A program made the translations under genes and the position numbers. A stretch of DNA of 64,000 nt from Bradyrhizobium sp. sGM-13 (GTDB lineage Bacteria; Pseudomonadota; Alphaproteobacteria; Rhizobiales; Xanthobacteraceae): contig NZ_JAGWDK010000017.1 in NCBI RefSeq assembly GCF_018398875.1, positions 62,001 to 126,000 on the forward strand, read 5' to 3'. The notes under the pieces are model-generated. The model searched no databases. It was not told the DNA's origin and saw only the letters and a list, made by a program, of their open reading frames with translations. Of the stretch, positions 8,077 through 16,056 are shown in pieces; the first letter of the stretch is position 1, and each line of letters begins with the position of its first letter.

Positions 8077-9536
8077 GGCGAGACGAAATTGTCGATCGCG
8101 GAAGCGACCTCGCCGAGACCGATATCGGTGATCCGGAATTTAGTCGGGATCGATTTTTCGGTATTCTTCTCCGACGGAGCAGTCACCAGCACACGCAATT
8201 CTGTGGTGCCGTCGCGCCCGAGCACGACCATTGGCCGGTCGGGCGTGATCGAATCGTCGCCCACTACGTGGAGAACGGCATCCTGCGGACCATCGACGTC
8301 GATCGTCACCACGCGGTCAAAACCGCGCTTGTTGAGCAAACGGACCGTGTAGGCGTTGCGGATCGAGCCGTCGCTAAGCTTCACCGCGACAGGGTTGCGA
8401 TCGTGCAGCACGTTGATGTCGAGCAGCGAACGGGTGAGCAACGCATACAGCATGATCCCACCGACGAGTGCGATCAGCGCGGTGTAGATGATCGTGCGTG
8501 GCCGCACGATGCGGTAGATCGGCGGCTCGCCGGCCATCCGGCGCTGGATGTTAATGTCATTGTCGTAGCCGATCAGCCGAGTCGGCCCGCCGATCTTCTT
8601 CATCACGTTGTCGCATGCATCGATGCACAGGCCGCACTGGATGCAATCGATCTGCGGGCCATTGCGGATATCGATGCCGGTCGGGCAGGCCGCCACGCAT
8701 TGATAGCAATCGACGCAGTCGCCGGCAGGCAGGCCGAGCGCCCGCAGCTCGTTCGCCTTCTTTACCGACATGCGCTTTTCGCCGCGGTCGTAGCGATAGG
8801 TGACGTTCAGCGCCCATTCGTCGGTCAGCGCCGCCTGGATACGCGGCCAGGGGCACATGTAGACGCAGACCTGCTCGCGCATGAAGCCGGCGAGCAGATA
8901 GGTCGTGGCGGTGAGGATCGCGATCCAGATATAGGCGATCGCCGGCGCCTGGAAGGTGACGAGCTCCTTCACCAGCGTCGGCGCGTCGGTGAAATAGAGC
9001 ACCCATGCGCCGCCCGTCCACCAGGCGATCAAGAGCCAGATCGAATGCTTGAGCACGATTTCGGAGACGCGCCCGAGTTTTAGGGGATCGGCGGAAGCCG
9101 CCTTCCTCATGCGCTCGCGCCGGTCGCCCTCGATCAGGCGCTCGACCGCATAGAACAGGTCGGTCCAGACCGTTTGCGGGCACAGATAGCCGCACCAGAT
9201 GCGGCCGCCGACCGAATTCATCAGGAATAGTGTGAGCGCGGCGATGATCAGGAGGCCGGTGAAGTAATAGACCTCCTGCGGCCACAGCTCGATGAAAAAG
9301 AAATAGAAGCGACTGTTCGGCAGATCGATCAGCACCGCCTGATCTGGGGCGCCAAGGCCGCGATTCCAGCGCACGAAGGGCAGCAAGTAGTAGACGCCCA
9401 GGCAGAACGCCATCAGGCCCCATTTGATCCGACGGAAGGTGCCAAAAACACTCTGCGGGTAGACGTTCTTGCGGGCCGCGTAAAGCGGCCCAACATCTTC
9501 GACTTGGTCGGGGTCTGTTTGGATGATTTTGTTCAT
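8073..9536 (-). CDS. fixG: FixG/CcoG, membrane ferredoxin-like protein for cbb3 assembly
   Basis: The 487-aa protein has several membrane helices (about 40-55, 88-106, 165-182, 200-217, and about 345-365) and two 4Fe-4S motifs, CVDCYQCVAACP (274-285) and CIQCGLCIDACD (298-309), with the GYLCPQTVW and MCPWPRIQ signatures of CcoG. In related bacteria CcoG reduces copper during cbb3 assembly. It starts 78 bases downstream of fixP. A FixK-type box at 9575-9588 lies in that gap, so fixGHIS may have its own promoter as well as read-through. Confidence 0.94.
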   Translation of the reverse strand: MNKIIQTDPDQVEDVGPLYAARKNVYPQSVFGTFRRIKWGLMAFCLGVYYLLPFVRWNRGLGAPDQAVLIDLPNSRFYFFFIELWPQEVYYFTGLLIIAALTLFLMNSVGGRIWCGYLCPQTVWTDLFYAVERLIEGDRRERMRKAASADPLKLGRVSEIVLKHSIWLLIAWWTGGAWVLYFTDAPTLVKELVTFQAPAIAYIWIAILTATTYLLAGFMREQVCVYMCPWPRIQAALTDEWALNVTYRYDRGEKRMSVKKANELRALGLPAGDCVDCYQCVAACPTGIDIRNGPQIDCIQCGLCIDACDNVMKKIGGPTRLIGYDNDINIQRRMAGEPPIYRIVRPRTIIYTALIALVGGIMLYALLTRSLLDINVLHDRNPVAVKLSDGSIRNAYTVRLLNKRGFDRVVTIDVDGPQDAVLHVVGDDSITPDRPMVVLGRDGTTELRVLVTAPSEKNTEKSIPTKFRITDIGLGEVASAIDNFVSP

Positions 9537-9574
9537 GGGCCCGTGCTCTCTTAGTCTCCTCCCTCTCTGCCGGG

Positions 9575-9588
9575 TTGATCCAGCGCAA
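9575..9588 (-). promoter_or_regulatory. FixK-type box upstream of fixG
   Basis: The minus strand reads TTGC-GCTGGA-TCAA, which fits the TTG(A/C)-N6-(T/G)CAA form reported for Bradyrhizobium FixK2 sites. It is centred about 45 bases upstream of the fixG ATG, which leaves only a very short leader if the usual -41.5 spacing holds. Confidence 0.5.
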
Positions 9589-9614
9589 ACCCAACGCCGC
9601 TTCCCTTTGCTCCG

Positions 9615-10484
9615 CTACTTGCCGCCGCCGAGCGTGTGGACGTAGACCGCCAGCGCCTTGATGGTGGACGGATCAAGCCGGCCCACCCACGCCGGCATCA
9701 CGCCGGCCCGACCATTCGTGATGGTCTCACTCAGGGTCGCCTCGTCCGATCCGTAGAGCCAGATCTTGTCAGTGAGATTGGGCGCGCCGAGCTCCTGGTT
9801 GCCCTTGCCCGCCTCACCATGGCAGCTCGTGCAATTCTCGGCGAAAATTTTTGCGCCGGCGGCGACATCGTAACCCTGGCGCGTCGGCAAGCCCGAGAGC
9901 GAGCGCACATAGTTGGCGACCGTGCCAATCTCGTCCCGCTTCAAGATGCCATCCTTGCCGAAGGCGAGCATCGCGCCCTCATGGGTCTTGGTGTGACCCG
10001 AGCGCGCGCCGAATTGGATGGTCTGCACGATCTGGTCGAGCGAGCCGCCCCACAACCAGTCGTCGTCGTTCAGGTTGGGATAGCCTTTTGCGCCGGCGCC
10101 GCCCGAGCCGTGGCACGGCGCGCAGTTGTCGCCGAACGCGGCCTTGCCGCGGGCGCGCGCCAGCGTCAGCAGCGCCGGATCCTTTTCGATATCGGCGAGC
10201 GAAGCAGCACCCAGCGCAATCATCTTGTCGCCGCGGATCTTTTCCAGAATTGCAAGCTCGACGCCGACCGCGGCGCGCGTCGAATAGTTGAGCGCGCCCC
10301 TGGTGTAGCTCCACAGAAGCGGCCAGGCCGGGTACACCACCCAATAACCGATCGCCCACAGGATGGAGGCGTAGAAGGTGATCAGCCACCAGCGCGGCAG
10401 CGGTGTATTGAGTTCCTTGATGCCGTCCCACTGGTGACCGGTGGTGGTCTTGCCGGAAACCTCGTCAAGTTCGCTTTCCGCCAT
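9615..10484 (-). CDS. fixP: FixP/CcoP, dihaem cytochrome c subunit of cbb3 oxidase
   Basis: The 289-aa protein has an N-terminal membrane helix (about 33-52) and two haem c motifs, CAPCH (121-125) and CTSCH (218-222), each with later Met ligand candidates. FixP passes electrons to the FixO haem and the FixN catalytic centre. It begins seven bases after the fixQ stop and is the last gene of fixNOQP. Confidence 0.95.
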   Translation of the reverse strand: MAESELDEVSGKTTTGHQWDGIKELNTPLPRWWLITFYASILWAIGYWVVYPAWPLLWSYTRGALNYSTRAAVGVELAILEKIRGDKMIALGAASLADIEKDPALLTLARARGKAAFGDNCAPCHGSGGAGAKGYPNLNDDDWLWGGSLDQIVQTIQFGARSGHTKTHEGAMLAFGKDGILKRDEIGTVANYVRSLSGLPTRQGYDVAAGAKIFAENCTSCHGEAGKGNQELGAPNLTDKIWLYGSDEATLSETITNGRAGVMPAWVGRLDPSTIKALAVYVHTLGGGK

Positions 10485-10490
10485 GACCTC

Positions 10491-10655
10491 TCAGTCCTCC
10501 CGCAACGGCATCCGAGATGCCTGGTCGAAAACCGCCTGGTTCCGCGGCCAAAGCGCGTAGATCACGATCGCAATGAACAGGCCGACGAAGATCGGCGTCC
10601 ACACACTGGTGACGAGGTCCGACGCGATGTTGTGAACGATCAAGATTGCTTTCAT
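10491..10655 (-). CDS. fixQ: FixQ/CcoQ, small cbb3 oxidase subunit
   Basis: A 54-aa frame starts MKAILIVHNIASDLVTSVWT, has one membrane helix (about 19-38, rich in Ile, Val, Phe) and ends in the typical W-P-R-N-Q-A-V-F-D-Q-A-S segment. It fills the space between fixO (ends 10667) and fixP (starts 10484), exactly where CcoQ is expected. CcoQ stabilises the oxidase complex. Confidence 0.93.
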   Translation of the reverse strand: MKAILIVHNIASDLVTSVWTPIFVGLFIAIVIYALWPRNQAVFDQASRMPLRED

Positions 10656-10666
10656 CGTCCTGCCTC

Positions 10667-11401
10667 TCAGCGAAGATTGGCTTTTTCGTTGTAGAGCTTG
10701 AAGTCGACCAGCGTGCCGAGCATCTGCAAATACGCGACCAGCGCATCCATCTCGGTCGGCGCACCGGCCTTGCTGTCGAAATTGCGGATCACAGCTTTTG
10801 GATACCGTTTCCCGAACGCGTCGGTGCCGACACTATCCGGATCGGCCTGCGCCTTCAGGTCGGCGACCGCGTTCTTGATTTGCTCGTCCGAATAGGGCAC
10901 CCCAACGATGCGGCTGGCCTTCAGGTTGTCGGCGACAACAGCGGTGTCGACCTCGGTCTGGGCGAGGAACGGATAGCCCGGCATCACCGACTGCGGCACA
11001 ATCGCGCGCGGATTGGTCAGGTGAGTGACGTGCCACTCATCTGAATACTTTGCGCCGACCCGCGCGAGATCCGGCCCAGTGCGCTTCGAGCCCCACTGGA
11101 ATGGATGGTCGTACATGCTCTCGGCAGCGAGCGAGAAGTGGCCATAGCGCTCAATCTCATCGCGGAGCGGCCGGACCATCTGCGAGTGGCAGAGATAGCA
11201 GCCCTCGCGGACATAGATATTGCGGCCTGCCAGTTCGAGCGGTGTGTAGGGCCTGACGCCATCGACCACCTCGATCGTGCTTTTCAGGTAGAACAGCGGC
11301 GTGATCTCGACCAGGCCGCCGATCGCAATCACAACCAGAATGCCCGCGATCAGGATGATGGAATTCTTCTCGAAGATTTGATGGCGGGTCCAAAAGGACA
11401 T
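10667..11401 (-). CDS. fixO: FixO/CcoO, monohaem cytochrome c subunit of cbb3 oxidase
   Basis: The frame extends further upstream, but the ATG at 11401 has an AAGGAG site eight bases before it and gives the standard 244-aa protein. It has an N-terminal helix (about 14-32), a single haem motif CYLCH (68-72) and the GPDLARVGAKY and MPGYPFL segments of CcoO. It starts 11 bases downstream of fixN. Confidence 0.95.
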   Translation of the reverse strand: MSFWTRHQIFEKNSIILIAGILVVIAIGGLVEITPLFYLKSTIEVVDGVRPYTPLELAGRNIYVREGCYLCHSQMVRPLRDEIERYGHFSLAAESMYDHPFQWGSKRTGPDLARVGAKYSDEWHVTHLTNPRAIVPQSVMPGYPFLAQTEVDTAVVADNLKASRIVGVPYSDEQIKNAVADLKAQADPDSVGTDAFGKRYPKAVIRNFDSKAGAPTEMDALVAYLQMLGTLVDFKLYNEKANLR

Positions 11402-11412
11402 CCGATCGCTCC

Positions 11413-13062
11413 TTATTCCGCCGCCTGCAACGCGAGCTCTGTGCCGACGTCCGCCTCGCTTGCCCGCACCGTCATCCAGAGATTGTAGGCCATGATCAGC
11501 GCGCCGATCAGGAACAGCGCGCCGCCGGCGGCACGGATGACGTAGAACGGGTGCATCGCTTCCACCGTCTCGATGAAGGAATATTCGAGGAAGCCGAGCG
11601 AGGTGTAGGCGCGCCACATCAGGCCCTGCAGGATTCCGGAGACCCACATCGCCGAGATGTAGAGCACGATGCCGATGGTCGAGATCCAGAAGTGCCAGTT
11701 GACGAGCTTCAGGCTGTACAGTTCCTTGCGGCCCCACAGCCAGGGCACCAGGCAATACAGCGCACCAAAGGAGACGAAGCCGACCCACCCCAACGCACCG
11801 GAGTGAACGTGGCCGATGGTCCAGTCCGTATAGTGACTCAGCGAGTTCACCACCTTGATCGACATCAGAGGACCTTCAAAGGTGGACATGCCGTAGAAGG
11901 CCACGGAAACCACCAGCATGCGCAGCACCGGATCGGTGCGCAGCTTGTCCCAGGCGCCCGACAGCGTCATCAGGCCGTTGATCATGCCGCCCCAGGATGG
12001 CATCCAGAGCATCACAGAAAAAGTCATGCCGAGCGTCTGCGTCCAGTCCGGCAGCGCCGTGTAGTGCAGATGGTGCGGGCCGGCCCAGATGTAGAGGAAA
12101 ATCAGCGACCAAAAGTGGATGATCGAGAGCCGATAGGAATAGACCGGGCGCTCCGCGCGCTTCGGGATGAAGTAGTACATGATGGCGAGGAAGCCGGCGG
12201 TCAGGAAGAAGCCGACCGCGTTGTGGCCGTACCACCACTGGAACATCGCATCCTGCACGCCGGCCCAGGCGATGTAGGATTTCGAGCCGAGCAGTGACAC
12301 CGGCAGCGCCAGGTTGTTGCCGAGATGCAGCACGGCGATGGTGACGATGAAGGCGAGATAGAACCAGTTGGCGACGAAGATGTGCGGCTCCTTGCGCTTC
12401 ACCAGCGTCATCACGAACACGACGAGATAGACGACCCAGACGATCGTCAGCCACAGATCGGCGTACCATTCGGGCTCGGCATATTCCTTGGATTGCGTCA
12501 CGCCAAGTAGATAGCCGGTGCCTGCGATCACAATGAAGAAGTTGTAGCCGAGCACGACGAACCAAGGCGCGAGATCGCCCACGAGCCGCGTCCGGCAGGT
12601 CCGCTGCACCACATAGAACGAGGTCGCGATCAGCACGTTGCCGCCGAAGGCGAAGATCACCGCCGAGGTGTGCAGCGGCCGGAGCCGGCCAAAACTGGTC
12701 CAAGGCAGATCGAGATTGAGCAAGGGCCATGCGAGCTGGGATGCGATCAAGAGCCCGACGGCGAAGCCGGCGATGCCCCAGAACATCGCCATGAAGGAGG
12801 CAAATTTGATCGGACCGAGATTATAGTTCGGCTTCCCGCTGATCTCCTCCGGCGGCAGCGACGCGGGGCGGTCGAGATACCGATTCATGATGGCGAAGGA
12901 GGCGACGCCGCTCGCCACTGCAGCGAGCGAAGCATGAAACGCGAACGGCGCGTCCAGCGCCTTGGCGGCTGCGAACGCGCAGACGAAGGCTGCCATCGCG
13001 AAGAATAGCATCAGCCCGGCTTCGCCGTGGGTCATCCATTTCGTGGATTGAGTTTGCTGCAT
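11413..13062 (-). CDS. fixN: FixN/CcoN, catalytic subunit of cbb3-type cytochrome oxidase
   Basis: The 549-aa protein has about 12 membrane helices and the conserved His ligands of haem b, haem b3 and CuB, for example in RPLHTSAVIFAFGGN, WWYGHNAVGFF, GPHHLHYTALPDW and IGHVHSGALGW. It is the oxygen-reducing subunit of the high-affinity oxidase used in micro-oxic cells and nodules. The open frame reaches 13134, but a FixK box covers 13121-13134, so the ATG at 13062, about 25 bases after the predicted transcript start, is the likely start. Confidence 0.95.
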   Translation of the reverse strand: MQQTQSTKWMTHGEAGLMLFFAMAAFVCAFAAAKALDAPFAFHASLAAVASGVASFAIMNRYLDRPASLPPEEISGKPNYNLGPIKFASFMAMFWGIAGFAVGLLIASQLAWPLLNLDLPWTSFGRLRPLHTSAVIFAFGGNVLIATSFYVVQRTCRTRLVGDLAPWFVVLGYNFFIVIAGTGYLLGVTQSKEYAEPEWYADLWLTIVWVVYLVVFVMTLVKRKEPHIFVANWFYLAFIVTIAVLHLGNNLALPVSLLGSKSYIAWAGVQDAMFQWWYGHNAVGFFLTAGFLAIMYYFIPKRAERPVYSYRLSIIHFWSLIFLYIWAGPHHLHYTALPDWTQTLGMTFSVMLWMPSWGGMINGLMTLSGAWDKLRTDPVLRMLVVSVAFYGMSTFEGPLMSIKVVNSLSHYTDWTIGHVHSGALGWVGFVSFGALYCLVPWLWGRKELYSLKLVNWHFWISTIGIVLYISAMWVSGILQGLMWRAYTSLGFLEYSFIETVEAMHPFYVIRAAGGALFLIGALIMAYNLWMTVRASEADVGTELALQAAE

Positions 13063-13120
13063 GTGTGATTCTCTTTGCATGGGCGCCTGCCCCGTCAGCC
13101 CGGGTCTCGCTGTGTTGTCC

Positions 13121-13134
13121 TTGATTGAGATCAA
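13121..13134 (-). promoter_or_regulatory. FixK2 box of the fixNOQP operon
   Basis: The perfect site TTGATTGAGATCAA (TTGA-N6-TCAA) is centred 66 bases upstream of the fixN ATG. With the usual -41 spacing, transcription would start near 13087. This is the expected micro-oxic activator site for fixNOQP. Confidence 0.9.
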
Positions 13135-13198
13135 CCCGATCAGCTACCCCCACGACCGGCGGGCATTTTGCACCCGCTCCAGCGGCTGCCTGAAGGAA

Positions 13199-13339
13199 TC
13201 AGAATGGACGACGCTTGCGCGCTCCCGGTGTTGCCTGATGCGACCTTGGTGATTGGACACTGGCCCAAGCAAGAGCAGCGGCGAAAATCATGAAGACCGA
13301 GATGACGGCTGCGGAAACCAAGAGCGCATCGGCGGGCAT
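13199..13339 (-). CDS. 46-aa single-span membrane peptide under a FixK box
   Basis: The frame starts at the ATG at 13339 with a GGAGG site seven bases upstream. It codes for a hydrophobic helix (about 5-26, LLVSAAVISVFMIFAAALAW) followed by a basic tail (RSHQATPGARKRRPF). A perfect FixK box lies 55 bases upstream and fixN begins 137 bases downstream on the same strand. The fixNOQP promoter lies between them. No function is known to me. Its position and control suggest a role in micro-oxic respiration or oxidase assembly. Confidence 0.8.
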   Translation of the reverse strand: MPADALLVSAAVISVFMIFAAALAWASVQSPRSHQATPGARKRRPF

Positions 13340-13393
13340 GACGACCTCCATTGAAGCTGATGCGAATATATCGCCGTTTCAACAGAGGCGTCT

Positions 13394-13407
13394 TTGATCT
13401 TGATCAA
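13394..13407 (-). promoter_or_regulatory. FixK box before the 46-aa peptide
   Basis: TTGATCTTGATCAA is a perfect TTGA-N6-TCAA palindrome centred 61 bases upstream of the ATG at 13339, so a transcript would begin near 13360. The gene to its right (13439-14158) points toward it from upstream and ends before it, so the site serves the peptide gene. Confidence 0.85.
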
Positions 13408-13438
13408 ACTAGGACAAAAGAACCCAACGCGACGCGCT

Positions 13439-14158
13439 TCAACTTATGCCCGCAGACAAGGCTTCGGCGCGCGGGGTATCCAACAGGACGACGCCACTCG
13501 CAAAGGTTTGGATCACACCATCACGTTCGAGCTTCGAGAAGGTACGGCTCACCGTCTCGATGGTGAGCCCCAGATGATCCGCGATGTCCAGCCTTTTCAT
13601 CGGCAGCGGCATAATTTCTCCACCACGTCCAATTCCACTCAGTCGGTCGCGCCAGCCGATCAGGAAGCTCGCTATCTTCTCTTCGGCGGAGCGCCGTCCG
13701 AGCAAGACCATATGTTCCTGTGCCCGGGCCAGCTCGCGGCCCGCCAATTCAATCATGCGGCGCAGCAACTGCGGCCGGTTCTCGGCGAATGTCGCGAACG
13801 ACTCCTTGGAGAACTGACACAGCGTGACACGGCCGATCGCGTCAGCGGAGAATTCGTGGCGCGGCAAGCCGGGGAGCCCGAGGAAATCGCCTGGCAATGC
13901 AAAACCGACGATCTGCCGCCGGCTGTCCGGCAACAGCTTGTAGAGGCGCAGGGTACCCGCATGCACGCTGAAGAACGACGTTGCTATGTTTGCCTGTGCG
14001 AACACGGTGGCGCCTGATTCAAAACGAACATGCCGCGACAGCTGCGCCAATTCGCGCAATTCGGTCTTGTCGAGCGCTGCGCAGATGGCAAAGCCCCTCG
14101 CCGTGCAATCGTGACACAATCGACAACGCGTTCCTTCCCCCAAAACCGAAATCTTCAC
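13439..14158 (-). CDS. FNR/FixK1-type oxygen-sensing regulator with cysteine motif
   Basis: A 239-aa CRP/FNR-family protein. The N-terminus carries C15-x2-C18-x7-C26 and a fourth cysteine is Cys114, the set needed to hold an oxygen-labile 4Fe-4S cluster as in FNR, FnrN and Bradyrhizobium FixK1. A cyclic-nucleotide-like sensor domain (about 35-120), a long dimer helix and a winged helix-turn-helix follow (RLDIADHLGLTIETVSRTF, about 190-208). A FixK box lies 90 bases upstream, so it is probably controlled by FixK2 or itself. It differs from fixK2 in this window, which has no N-terminal cysteines. Confidence 0.9.
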   Translation of the reverse strand: MKISVLGEGTRCRLCHDCTARGFAICAALDKTELRELAQLSRHVRFESGATVFAQANIATSFFSVHAGTLRLYKLLPDSRRQIVGFALPGDFLGLPGLPRHEFSADAIGRVTLCQFSKESFATFAENRPQLLRRMIELAGRELARAQEHMVLLGRRSAEEKIASFLIGWRDRLSGIGRGGEIMPLPMKRLDIADHLGLTIETVSRTFSKLERDGVIQTFASGVVLLDTPRAEALSAGIS

Positions 14159-14247
14159 ACGTCCCTCCGATTGCCGCCTGCAGGCGCCTCATGGGCGCGT
14201 TTCCCTGCCGGTCGATGCAGTGTAGCGTCCGTAGGGATGAGGTGTTG

Positions 14248-14261
14248 TTGATGCAGATCAA
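14248..14261 (-). promoter_or_regulatory. FixK/FNR box before the FNR-type gene
   Basis: The site TTGATGCAGATCAA on the plus strand has TTGA and TCAA arms with six bases between them, so it can be read on either strand. It is centred 96 bases upstream of the ATG at 14158, giving a leader of about 55 bases. Confidence 0.8.
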
Positions 14262-15429
14262 TCGCCGGAGACGCCCTGAAGCTGCGTCGTTCCGCGCCCC
14301 GCGTAGGTCGTTAAGGGCGCGAGCTCGAGCTTGCCACTGAGATCCACGGCACCTCGCTTGACGCGCTCCAGATCGAGGCGCCCAGCTATCGCTGGTCTCG
14401 GGCCTGCTGCACCATCCCCTGAACGGACAGTCAGCCTGCTCGTACCGGTGGTCAGCATCATTATCAAGGCCTGACCAAGCCCGCAGCTAGCCAGCTCCCA
14501 CTTAAGCTGCCTGTTGAACAGAGCAAGATCGCCACGAAGAAACCCTCCCTGAAGCCGATTCTTAAACCCTCCCTCCCTCCCATCGCAGTTATCGCAAGAT
14601 CCGGCTGGAGCCTGCGCAACAGCCAGGTCGCCCCGAAGGCGGCGCGGGCACCGGCCATGTGATCGTTGCGCCGCTGGACGATGACTTCAGGATCGACGCC
14701 AATTCTGGCGGGCCCGCCGCGAAGCGTGCCGCTTCGCAAAATGCGGTCCTATGAGGAAAACGCCCTCGGCCAACTCGTTCGCCGTCAAGGAGGTGGCTGG
14801 GTGTTACACTATGATTCCTCACTCCGCCTGGCCCACGAAGTCCGATTCATTGCAAGGACGAGCGTTCGCTCCCGGCGAATATGTCTCGATCGGCGGTCTG
14901 ATCGGGTCACCGCCCTGCGGGGTCCGCGAGGGAGCGGAAGGCGGCAGTGCCGTTCCACCTCACCAATCCGAATTGTGGAATATTGTGTTGGTTTGGACTG
15001 TCCGGATCAATCCAATCTCGGATTTCGTGTTGGAGTCACCAGCCGCGTGTGCGACTATCCTTTCGAGGCCATGCTGCCGATGGTGCCCAGTCACCCTGGC
15101 GTTGTACTGGCTGATCGACCGCGCAGCACCTCTTGGGAGAAACGACCGATCAAGACATGCCTGGCGAGCACCCGATTCGCGCTCATCGAAGTGCTGCGAA
15201 CGTTTGGCTGCGTTGCTCGAAATCGACTGAACTCTGGCCCCCGGAGAGGGAAGGCCGCTATAGAACCCACACGAACCAATGCTCTACCAGACATCGCAGT
15301 TCAACACGACAATCCAGATGGCCCACATTCGCCGCCGGGTTACTTCGGAGGATGGCGCGCCCGATCCGAACGAGCCGCTCAACTCATTGACCCTCAAGCG
15401 ACTGCTGGTCATACGCGGCACTGCTGCGA
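14262..15429. other. Stretch without a recognisable gene
   Basis: Several overlapping frames of 70-310 codons occur on both strands, the longest on the plus strand from 14666 to 15601, which runs into the antisense of the CBS gene. None has a domain I recognise, codon use like the neighbours, or a convincing start. It looks like decayed DNA. No repeats or promoter boxes were noticed. Confidence 0.4.
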
Positions 15430-15870
15430 TCAGACTCGGTCAGCGTCCGCCGTGGCGCAATCCTGCAGCGCCCGCATCACGTCCTTCCGCGAAATAATGC
15501 CGGCAAGCCGCTGCTCGCTGTCGAGCACTGGCATGCTGCGGAGTCGGTGGTTGACCATCAGCTCCAGCACGCGGGTCAGCCTGGTTTCGGGAGCGACATA
15601 AATGAATTCCGCTGTCATTAGATCAACGGCAGTCCGCTGCATCAGGTCGCGGTAGCGCGGGATGATGCGCGCCGGCGTGAAAACGAAGCAGGACAGGTAG
15701 TCAAACTTGGAGATGACGCCGACCACCTGCGATCCGTCCATGACCGGATAGGCATTGAAATCTTGCTTCTCGAAGAGATCGCCGAGTTCGCACATCGTCA
15801 TATCGCGCGCAACCGTCCTAGGCTCGCGCGTCATGTAATCGGCAACCGTCTGCTCGAGAAACTTGTACAA
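15430..15870 (-). CDS. CBS-domain pair protein
   Basis: The 146-aa protein consists of two CBS domains: about 8-62 (DYMTREPRTVARDMTM...GVISKFD) and about 80-140 (DLMTAEFIYVAPETRL...GIISRKDVMRAL). CBS pairs usually bind adenine nucleotides and sense energy state. The start appears to be TTG at 15870 with a GAGGA site upstream. A FixK box at 15927-15940 and the divergent fixL gene place it in the micro-oxic regulon; Bradyrhizobium has a gene like this beside fixLJ. The actual partner is unknown. Confidence 0.85.
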   Translation of the reverse strand: MYKFLEQTVADYMTREPRTVARDMTMCELGDLFEKQDFNAYPVMDGSQVVGVISKFDYLSCFVFTPARIIPRYRDLMQRTAVDLMTAEFIYVAPETRLTRVLELMVNHRLRSMPVLDSEQRLAGIISRKDVMRALQDCATADADRV

Positions 15871-15926
15871 GGCGAAATCCTCGCTGTCGACGGCGCCACT
15901 TCAAGCACGCGGAGCGGCCGCGCATA

Positions 15927-15940
15927 TTGAGCGAGGTCAA
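15927..15940 (-). promoter_or_regulatory. FixK box before the CBS-domain gene
   Basis: TTGAGCGAGGTCAA fits TTGA-N6-TCAA exactly. It is centred 63 bases upstream of the CBS gene start and 123 bases upstream of fixL, so the spacing fits the CBS gene. Confidence 0.75.
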
Positions 15941-16056
15941 ACGGATGAAATCAGCGCGATCGTACATATTTTCTCGCCCTTGAGTGCGGCCGGGCATTCG
16001 GCCCATAATCGGGAAAATCTCAACCGAATCCGCGCTCCGGAATTGGAAAAGGACAA

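Noticed and set aside
8031..9083. A 350-codon plus-strand frame opposite fixG
   Set aside because: Arg/Asp/Ala-rich shadow text; FixG ferredoxin motifs on the minus strand are complete.
9636..10694. A 352-codon plus-strand frame opposite fixP and fixQ
   Set aside because: Shadow of two well-defined cytochrome oxidase genes.
14666..15601. A 311-codon plus-strand frame between the fnr-like and CBS genes
   Set aside because: No domain, no start signal, and its end is antisense to the CBS gene.
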